A stretch of DNA of 11,740 nt from the NCBI GenBank assembly GCA_026770585.1, contig MU646341.1, positions 597,590 through 609,329 on the forward strand. The letters run 5' to 3'. A program made the position numbers and the translations under genes. The DNA comes from Baffinella frigidus. Lineage: Eukaryota > Cryptophyceae > Cryptomonadales > Baffinellaceae. Shown here piece after piece: positions 6,617-11,740 of this stretch. The notes below the pieces were generated by a model. The model had not been told where the DNA came from, searched no databases, and was given only the letters and a program-made list of their open reading frames with translations. How positions within the stretch are numbered: position 1 is the stretch's first letter; every line of letters starts with the position of its first letter.

Positions 6617-6903
6617 ATGGGCAGGAGCGCCGCCGCTGCGCTGTGGTGGCCGGAGCTGGAGGCGCCCCGCACGGCGTCAAGCCGCAGGGTGGCGGCATGT
6701 GGAAAAAAAATCCGTAACCAGCCCCGTATCCCCAAAGGATTGCGGGGCGCGCTGGTTGCGCTGCTGCTGGCGTCGTGTGCCAGCAGCGTCGGGGGGATTG
6801 ACGGGCGGCAGCCGTCCTCGTGCGCGGTGATCCAGACCGCGAGCGGCAAGCACGTGCCGCGCTGCGTCGAGCCTGCCCGCCAGCCAGACTCCTCCTGCAT
6901 CAG
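6617..6903 (+). CDS. Cys-rich gene exon A (leader/signal sequence)
   Basis: 95 codons plus 2 nt, donor GTCCTG. Start chosen at the ATG in context GCCGGGATGG. The hydrophobic core at residues 44-58 is followed by a Cys-containing ectodomain start ([25 protein letters not shown]). The n-region of about 43 residues is long for a plain signal peptide, so the start may be wrong or the leader may be a signal anchor. The frame is open upstream, with another ATG at 6536. Confidence 0.65.
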
Positions 6904-9900
6904 GTCCTGCCCACCCCAAATCCCCGCCTCGAATGTTGGGCCCGAAAGTGAAGTCAACTGACCGGGGGGTTCTGCCTGCCCGCAGCACGGAGGTGTCGAC
7001 GTGTTCCAAGACGTGCACCGCGGGCGTCGAATTTGACGAGGTCCCCTTCCACTCCCCGTGCCCTCACTCCCCCCCTTCCCCCAGACCCAGCAGCTCGTTC
7101 AGATGCAAGCCGCGCTGCTACACAGGTTCCCAACCATGCCAGCGCTACAACACCTGAGCCGGAGCAAAACGTTTCGCAGCATGTGGAGTGCACGGGCTTC
7201 TGCCGCTGCGAGCCGGTCGGGTGCGACGCCTCGTGCGAAGCGACGTGCTGCAAGCTCATCTTCGACCGCACGCCCTCCAGTGCGTTCCCCAAACCCTAAA
7301 CCCTAAAACCTGAACCCTACACCCTACACCCTACACCCTACACCCTAAACCCTCAACCCCAAACCCCAAACCCCAAACCCCAAACCCTACCGCCCCCACC
7401 TCCCTGACCTCTGTTGCAATGGAGCCTCTTCCTAGCCATACGTACCGCCGCTGCAGGACGACACCCCGCCCTGTCTGCCCGCAGTTCCCGCACTCACCTC
7501 TTCCCAGTTGCCGTCGTACCTACCATAGCTACCACGTGTGTACCCTCGTACCTACCATAGCTACCCTCGAGCAAGCGCCGCTGCAGGACGATGCCTTCTC
7601 TGACCTCTCCCCGTGTGTTCCTGCTCTCGCCTCCTCCCTTTTGCCCGCATACAGTCCAACTACCCTAACACAGGCTACCGTAACACATACTTACCCTCCA
7701 CACATACTCCTTCGGCCAGCCCCCGATTTCCCCCTGCAAGGAAGTACGCCTGGAGGGTGGACACCATAACGCATACCTACCCTCCACACCTACTCAATCA
7801 GTCCGGCCCCGACGGGTATGTGTTAGGGTAGGTCCCCTGTCCCCCCCCCCCCCCCCCTCTTGAGCAAGCGCACCCTCACTCAGTGCTACCCAGGAAGCTG
7901 AAGCCGGGGGGGGTGGCGATCTAACGCGAAATCAGATTCAATTTAAAACACCGTTCTGTGCTATCGTACGGGTGAAAAATTCTATCTTAGCCTCGACACA
8001 GCTTTACCATGGCACTGACCCCACCCCTAAGATAGCAAAAAGGCGGTTTAAATTAAACCTGTTTCCACATGTGGCAGTGTGCACGGTGGACCAGTGGGAC
8101 TGCACGTACCGGCAGACGTTCTTGGAGCTGTCCTCGTGCCTCAAGGGGGTGTGTGCGTGCGAGGCTGGCTACTGCGGCATGGCGGTGCGCCCCTCCTCCC
8201 AACTTCTCACGCATCTTTATCCCTTAAGTGGCGAGTAGGCGCATACGCCCTACCGTAGGGCCCTAGGACCTGCCTAGGACCTCTTGGCAGTCCATTTTGA
8301 CCGCCTTGCCACTGCGGCATGGCGGTAAGCCCTCGCCCTCCTTCAAACTTGTCTCTGAAAGGAGCTTATTCATGAGGAGTCTAATTTCCATGAAGGGTAA
8401 TTAGCATACAAAAAGGGTAATTATCATAGGGGAAATAGCATAGTTCTCACGTTATACCCCGAAAGCTCCTCAAGTGATTTCAAGGTACCACACGGTGGGC
8501 TTCGAGGGTTTCGGAACCCCTAGATTTAGCGGTAACGTGACAAAATTTTCTTTAGAAACTCCTTAAAGTTAACTGCCGACAGGGTAAGTTGACGTATGAA
8601 TTTTCATTAGAAAATCCCTAAAGTTAACTGCCCACAGGGTAAGTTGACGTTTGATGAAAAGTCCGTAGTCCACTGTGTGGATTGGCACACGGTATTGGAC
8701 CACGGCAGGCCGTAACATCCTGACATCGAGGAGTTCTCGGCGAGCCAACATCTGAGATATAAAAACTGGATATATATATATACATATATATATATATGTA
8801 TATGTATATATATATATGTATATATATGTATGTATGTATATATATATATATATATATATGTATATGTATATGTATGTATGTATATATTAGAGTAATCTAG
8901 TGGGTGACGGGACTAAAAGCGGATTGCGTGTGGTGGAGCAGGTGTCGGAAGAAGGAGAGATCAGCTGCGAGGACGGCGCCGGCGCCCCGTGCATCCCATG
9001 CCCCCGCGGGACGTACAAGGTACATTTAGTTTCGAGCACTTTCGGTCCTTAGTTGGAGCCCTCTGTGCAAGCCTTAAGTTTATGGTCCGACGTCATACGT
9101 TCAATAAAAGTCTCTTCTCCTACAAGGTCCTCCCTCACCCCTGAACCCTAAACCCTGATTTGGCCTAAACCCTGGGTTAGGGTTTAGGGCTCTTGCATAC
9201 CATGCCCCCGCGGGACGTACAAGGTCCTCACCTTCTTCGTCGTCGACTTCTTCTTCTTCTTTACTACTCTCGATACAGGTCCTAAACGAGGCCCGTGAGC
9301 CTTGAGTTGAGTGATACGCGGGACGTACAAGGTCCGAACCCCTGAACCCCACACCGTGAACCCTGATCCGTTGGTGGAACCTCCACGAAAAACCCGCCCC
9401 TGCACCCGCGCTGCGAAGTGAAGAGTTTCGATCGTTTCTGTCGGGCGGGTTCCTAGCTCTGTCTGAGTTTTATTCTGGCTCGTCCTAAAGGCTATCTATT
9501 CGCCCTTTTGTACTGGATTTCTGCTCTTAAATACTTTTAAGGACGAGCCAGAATAAAACTCAGGCAGAGCTAGTCGTAACGGGAGGTTGTTGGTTTCCGG
9601 CAGCCCCTGTGCAAATCGGGGTTGGCAAAGCCGTGATTCTGTTTTTACGTCAAGACGGCTAGTGCTCAACGTCACCGTACTGCTGTCGAGCTCCATCAAC
9701 GTAACGCGCTTACGTGAGCGCGTTAAGTTGGCAACTGAACTGGACGGCACGCCTCGCCTCGTCCGTGGATGTGCTGGTCTTGGCTTAGCAAGCGGTGGAC
9801 GCAAGGGTGGTGCCCCCCCCCTAGAACCACACCGTGGGCGGTGTGGTTGTGAGAGCGTGCGGGAGTGAGAGAGGGTGTGCACACCCTCTCAGCGAGAACA

Positions 9901-10992
9901 TACACCTGTGTCCGGTGGCCATGCGGACCGCTCGGAACACTACGAGGTACCGTGCTTAAGTTAATTATTGGATTCTTGCCCAAGAAACACGCCAAAAGTC
10001 AGCAATTCTTCACGTCCCTCCCCGGATTTTCGGGGAGGGACGTGCCGCGTAGCCTACCGAGTGGACAGGGACATGTCCTCGTTCACAAGAACCCGGGTCT
10101 GCGGACGGCTGACTCAGACGATCGCAGGTCGAACGGGGGCTGAGCGCGTGTGCGCCGTGCCCAGAGGGGTTCATCACCCCCAGGGAAGGCTCTACGTCCA
10201 TCGATTCTTGCGTCCGGAAGTGCCCTCCAGGTAAGGGGAAAGGGTTCTATCCGGGGAAACCTATTTTTCTCTCATTTCCTGGCAACGAAAATTACTACAC
10301 GATTCGTTCTTACAAGTAATATTAAAAAGCATTTGTGCAGTAATGTTCGTTGCCAGAAAATGAAAGAAAAATAGGTTTCCCCGGATAAGGTTGTGGTGCA
10401 GGGCAGCACCGTGCAGTGATGCCGAAACACGGGCGAGCGTCCACTCGGGAGGCTACGGAGCAGATTGCCCCCGGATATCCGGGGATAACGTGACCAAAAA
10501 TTGCTGACGTTCGGCATGTTTCCTTAAGAAACAAGCCAATGATTGGCTTTATAATGTTCCCCGTAGTGTTCCGAGCGGTGGTGCCGTGTCGTGCACCACG
10601 CCAGGTCACAAATCGGATTTTCATTTTACTACACGATCTACGGGTAAAGTTGATTCTACCCGGGAAACACGCCAAATGTGTTGATTGGAGCCGTTGCTGG
10701 GCGCTACAATGTTTTTTTGTACCACGAAACACTTTTAGCGCGAAACGTTGCGTGTGAAATTCCCACTTCCGATATGGCGTGGCCACCTAGCACAGACAGA
10801 TTGGGGCCATGCGTCCCTACAGGTGAGGGGGGGCGGTCATCCAGCTCTGCCTCACTCGGGTTGACTGGCAGACTATTCTCAAGTTGACATGCTGGGTGTG
10901 CGGTGCAAATCCGTCAACGTTGGAGCGGGGAAGAGCCCGGGCTCTCCAAATTGATGAGCCCAAATGGACCGAGCCAGAGCTAGGCACGCGCG

Positions 10993-11029
<37 letters not shown>

Positions 11030-11152
11030 CCTCCCTCTCTCTCTCTCGTCTCCCCTCCCCCACCAAGGGGGGGGTGTACTGAGGGCCTCTTTCTTTGCAG
11101 GGTCGTCAAGTGCGAACGGGTTCGAGCCCTGTTCTCTCTCTCTCTATCTCTC

Positions 11153-11201
<49 letters not shown>

Positions 11202-11312
11202 CTCTCCCCCACCCAGGCCGTGGTGTACTGAGCGCGTGTGTCTGGGCAGGGTCGTCAAGTGCGAACGGGTTCGAGCCCTGCGAGCCCTGCGACTGGGCAT
11301 TCTACCAGCCAA
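6617..11312 (+). CDS. Secreted/membrane cysteine-rich protein with ephrin-receptor/GCC2-GCC3-like repeats, 7 exons visible, 3' end outside window
   Basis: Exons 6617-6903, 6986-7040, 7180-7279, 8078-8184, 8942-9019, 10128-10230 and 11250-11312 join in consistent phase. The N-terminus has a hydrophobic stretch [17 protein letters not shown] (residues about 44-60), read as a signal peptide or anchor behind an unusually long basic leader. A cysteine-dense region follows ([47 protein letters not shown]), then repeats of the form CxxCPx[46 protein letters not shown]. The CxxCPxGTY...C pattern is typical of the ephrin-receptor-like/GCC2-GCC3 cysteine-rich repeats found in extracellular proteins of animals and many protists. 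Ligand and role are unknown. It diverges from a ciliary gene, but that alone does not show a ciliary role. In-frame ATG at 6536 is an alternative start. The 3' end runs off the window. Confidence 0.8.
6986..7040 (+). CDS. Cys-rich gene exon B
   Basis: 55 nt between acceptor CCGCAG and donor GTCCCC. It completes a Ser codon, then reads [18 protein letters not shown]. The 82-nt intron before it and the phases fit exon A. Confidence 0.65.
7180..7279 (+). CDS. Cys-rich gene exon C
   Basis: [20 protein letters not shown] then [13 protein letters not shown]: ten Cys-spaced positions in 33 codons, acceptor TCGCAG, donor GTGCGT. An alternative start at 7126 (acceptor CACAG) is also in frame and would add 18 residues. 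I prefer 7180 because third-position GC falls from nearly all G/C in the core to about half in the 7126-7179 stretch. Confidence 0.65.
7288..7392. repeat. Telomere-like CCCTAAA/CCCTACA/CCCCAAA array in intron C
   Basis: Here the C-rich strand is plus, opposite to the polarity in CFAP52 but again the sense strand of the host gene. Confidence 0.92.
7400..7860. repeat. Local duplications and a 17-nt C run in intron C
   Basis: GCCGCTGCAGGACGA occurs near 7448 and 7577, CGTACCTACCATAGCTACC near 7515 and 7548, and TACCCTCCACAC near 7692 and 7778. C17 lies at 7841-7857. No exon is needed here because exons C and D join in phase. Confidence 0.7.
7933..8061. mobile_element. MITE-like element M3 in intron C
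   Basis: 129-bp segment with long imperfect terminal inverted repeats: left CAGATTCAATTTAAAACACC, right the reverse complement of CAGGTTTAATTTAAACCGCC. The match continues to GCTATC. It ends 16 bp before exon D. Confidence 0.75.
8078..8184 (+). CDS. Cys-rich gene exon D
   Basis: 107 nt between acceptor GGCAG and donor GTGCGC. After a split Met codon it reads [20 protein letters not shown] then [20 protein letters not shown]-like element ends 16 bp before the exon. The exon's last bases and donor are repeated at 8311-8326 with a stronger donor (GTAAGC). Splicing from the second donor would retain 142 nt and shift the frame, so the first donor is preferred. Confidence 0.75.
8222..8312. mobile_element. 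MITE-like element S2 in intron D
   Basis: A copy of S1: CCTTAAGTGGC start, GTAGGC, CCTACCGTAGGGCCCTAGGA, CCTGCCTAGGACCTCTTGGC. Its right terminus stops at TTGCCACT and runs directly into a repeat of the exon D end instead of the expected CACTTAAGG. Confidence 0.8.
8311..8326 (+). repeat. Duplicated 3' edge and donor of exon D
   Basis: ACTGCGGCATGGCGGT repeats 8171-8186 exactly. The following intron bases (GTAAGCCCTCGCCCTCC against GTGCGCCCCTCCTCCC) are also similar, and element S2 lies between the two copies. Confidence 0.85.
8551..8651. repeat. 55-bp tandem repeat with GGTAAGT donors in intron D
   Basis: Two units with period 55 share TTAGAAA, AAAGTTAACTGCC and ACAGGGTAAGTTGACGT. Nearby, 8395-8426 holds a smaller repeat of AAAGGGTAATTA/AGGGTAATTATCATA. 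The rest of 8327-8760 is AT-richer unique sequence with no gene seen. Confidence 0.8.
8757..8888. repeat. (TA)n/(TATG)n microsatellite in intron D
   Basis: About 130 bp of nearly pure TATA/TGTA repeat, ending about 55 bp upstream of exon E. Confidence 0.95.
8942..9019 (+). CDS. Cys-rich gene exon E
   Basis: 26 codons between acceptor AGCAG and donor [26 protein letters not shown] then PRGTYK. It opens the first CxxCPxGTY repeat. Several copies of its 3' edge lie downstream in the intron. Confidence 0.85.
9119..9340 (+). repeat. Several duplicated 3' edges of exon E in intron E
   Basis: The exon E end and donor recur: 9195-9223 (GCATACCATGCCCCCGCGGG then ACGTACAAG), 9317-9331 (CGCGGGACGTACAAG) and 9121-9126 (TACAAG). 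All three are followed by GTCC rather than the real exon's GTAC. Telomere-like CCCTAAACCCTGA lies between them. Confidence 0.8.
9453..9573. mobile_element. MITE-like element M4 in intron E
   Basis: 121 bp with 34-bp terminal inverted repeats (9453-9486 against 9540-9573) differing at one position. Termini are CTAGCTCTGTCTGAGTTTTA and its complement with CTGCC for CTGTC. The short AT-rich interior lacks an ORF. No clear target-site duplication. Confidence 0.88.
9702..9890. repeat. Cluster of three perfect palindromes in intron E
   Basis: 9702-9725 has 9-bp arms TAACGCGCT with a 6-nt loop. 9825-9848 has 10-bp arms AACCACACCG with a 4-nt loop. 9869-9890 is an uninterrupted 22-bp palindrome centred on GTGCAC. 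The stretch from 9574 to 9927 otherwise shows no gene. Confidence 0.85.
9928..10064. mobile_element. R-family element R3 with internal hairpin
   Basis: 137 bp with imperfect ends CCGCTCGGAACACTACGAGG and CTACGCGG...CCGAGTGG (inverted: CCACTCGGTAGGCTACGCGG). A perfect 14-bp stem at 10011-10044 (CACGTCCCTCCCCG, 6-nt loop) lies inside. The middle matches R1, R2 and R4 in reverse orientation. Confidence 0.82.
10128..10230 (+). CDS. Cys-rich gene exon F
   Basis: 103 nt between acceptor TCGCAG and donor [26 protein letters not shown] then [14 protein letters not shown] and one base. It gives a complete ephrin-receptor-like repeat (CAPCPEGF...DSC...CPPG) and continues exon E in phase 0. Confidence 0.88.
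10249..10386. mobile_element. MITE-like element M2 in intron F
   Basis: 138 bp with about 41-bp terminal inverted repeats (10249-10289 against 10346-10386), two mismatches, beginning ATCCGGGGAAACCTATTTTT. It begins 18 bp after the donor of exon F. It shares the terminal ATCCGGGGA with M1, suggesting related transposase recognition. Confidence 0.9.
10441..10578. mobile_element. R-family element R4
   Basis: 138 bp, same length and end sequences as R3 in opposite orientation: CCACTCGGGAGGCTACGGAG at left, CCGTAGTGTTCCGAGCGG at right, with CCCCGGATATCCGGGG hairpin and ATTGCTGACGTTCGGCATGT. More diverged in the middle. A short related fragment (GAAACACGCCAAATGT) lies near 10661-10676. Confidence 0.78.
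10999..11047. repeat. CT microsatellite in intron F
   Basis: (CT)n with CCCT steps, followed by the first copy of the exon G acceptor region. Intron sequence from 10680 to 10998 shows no convincing exon; the apparent donor CTACAGGTGAGG near 10817 is not needed by the phase. Confidence 0.9.
11045..11131 (+). pseudogene. Duplicated 5' edge and acceptor of exon G
   Basis: Acceptor TTTGCAG followed by the first 30 bases of exon G (GGTCGTCAAGTGCGAACGGG, then TTCGAGCCCT), running straight into a second CT microsatellite. The unit recurs 149 bp downstream as the real exon, including the CTCGTCTCC...CCCCCACC and GGTGTACTGAG intron portion. Confidence 0.88.
11131..11199. repeat. CT microsatellite between the two exon G acceptor copies
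   Basis: A second (CT)n tract similar to 10999-11047, part of the same duplicated unit. Confidence 0.92.
11250..11312 (+). CDS. Cys-rich gene exon G (last exon in window)
   Basis: Acceptor GGGCAG joins exon F in phase 1, so the product continues [24 protein letters not shown]. The 3' border is uncertain: donor GTACCA gives an end at 11312, while the stronger-looking donor GTGAGG would end the exon at 11349 and add a Pro/Lys/Arg-rich tail. A truncated copy of its 5' edge lies 149 bp upstream. Confidence 0.75.
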
Positions 11313-11384
11313 GTACCATCCCCACCCCACCCCCAAAGAAACGGGAGAGGTGAGGTGAGGAGTGCGGAGCGGGGGGGCTTGGGG

Positions 11385-11740
11385 GGCAGCGAGCGAGAGC
11401 GAGAGAGCGCGAGAGCGAGAGCAAGCGAGAGAGATAGGTAGAGAGAGGGCGAGAGCAAGCGAGCGAGAGCGAGAGAGTGAGCGAGAGAGAGAGAGAGAAC
11501 GAGAGCAAGCGAGAGAGCGAAAGCCAGAGTGAAAGCCAGAGCGAAAGCCAGAGCAAGCGAGAGAGAGTGAGAGAGCGAGAGAGCGATAGAGCGATAGAGA
11601 GAAAGCGAGCGAGAGCGAGAGAGAGCGAGAGAGAGCGAGAGCGAGAGCGCAATCCTGACAGCGAGAGAGAGAGCGCGCGCGCGCGCGCGCGAGAGAGGGA
11701 GGGAGAGAGAGAGAGAGAGAGAGCGCGCGCGCGCACGCTG
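11385..11740. repeat. Long GA/GAGC purine tract at right edge
   Basis: About 350 bp of GAGA, GAGC and AAGCCAGAGTG units, with (GC)n breaks near 11675 and 11724. It is purine-rich on the plus strand, unlike the other intron tracts of the cysteine-rich gene. No gene seen. Confidence 0.93.

Noticed and set aside
6571-7018. Minus-strand ORFs opposite exons A and B of the cysteine-rich gene
   Set aside because: They are shadows of the plus-strand exons and show no family features or splice support.
7085-7125. Small extra exon after acceptor CCCCAG ([13 protein letters not shown])
   Set aside because: Its phase does not connect to the Cys-rich frame of exon C; joining exon B directly to exon C keeps the frame.
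10884-10960. Possible exon reading [16 protein letters not shown]
   Set aside because: Exon F joins exon G directly in phase and gives a sensible [17 protein letters not shown] sequence, so no exon is required here.
11302-11736. 144-residue Ala-Arg-Leu-Ser ORF on the minus strand
   Set aside because: It is the translated GA microsatellite.

Overview
The window is nuclear DNA of a flagellated microbial eukaryote, most likely an alga-type protist. It carries a spliced gene for a ciliary doublet-microtubule protein, its exons are GC-rich at third positions, and its introns are packed with degenerate plant/protist-type telomere motifs (TTTAGGG and variants) and with short non-coding transposons. 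The lineage cannot be named from the sequence alone. No bacterial operon, CRISPR array, tRNA or rRNA is visible.

Layout: two genes diverge from a shared intergenic region of about 300 bp (6310-6616). Leftwards (minus strand, 6309 to 231, running off the left edge) is a WD40-repeat gene that I identify as CFAP52/WDR16 (FAP52). Fourteen exons join in frame to give 529 codons plus 2 nt, against about 620 residues for animal CFAP52, so only the last WD40 portion is missing. Rightwards (plus strand, from about 6617 and running off the right edge) is a secreted or membrane cysteine-rich protein. Seven exons join in consistent phase and carry ephrin-receptor/GCC2-GCC3-like CxxCPxG repeats. I do not recognise a specific family name for it.

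The introns are the unusual part. (1) They are built of telomere-like repeats and GA/CT microsatellites whose C-rich/pyrimidine strand is mostly the sense strand of the host gene, so the polarity flips at the divergent promoter. (2) At least four families of short elements with terminal inverted repeats (about 95-150 bp, MITE-like) sit in introns, several of them 6-20 bp from a splice site. (3) Pieces of exons, usually an exon edge with its splice site, are duplicated into the neighbouring introns for at least seven exons in both genes. One duplicate, of CFAP52 exon 12, is full length and differs only at synonymous sites, which makes it a candidate mutually exclusive exon. Together these point to repeated local templated duplication of splice-site regions, possibly tied to transposon insertion or excision. 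That is the main candidate for something undescribed here.
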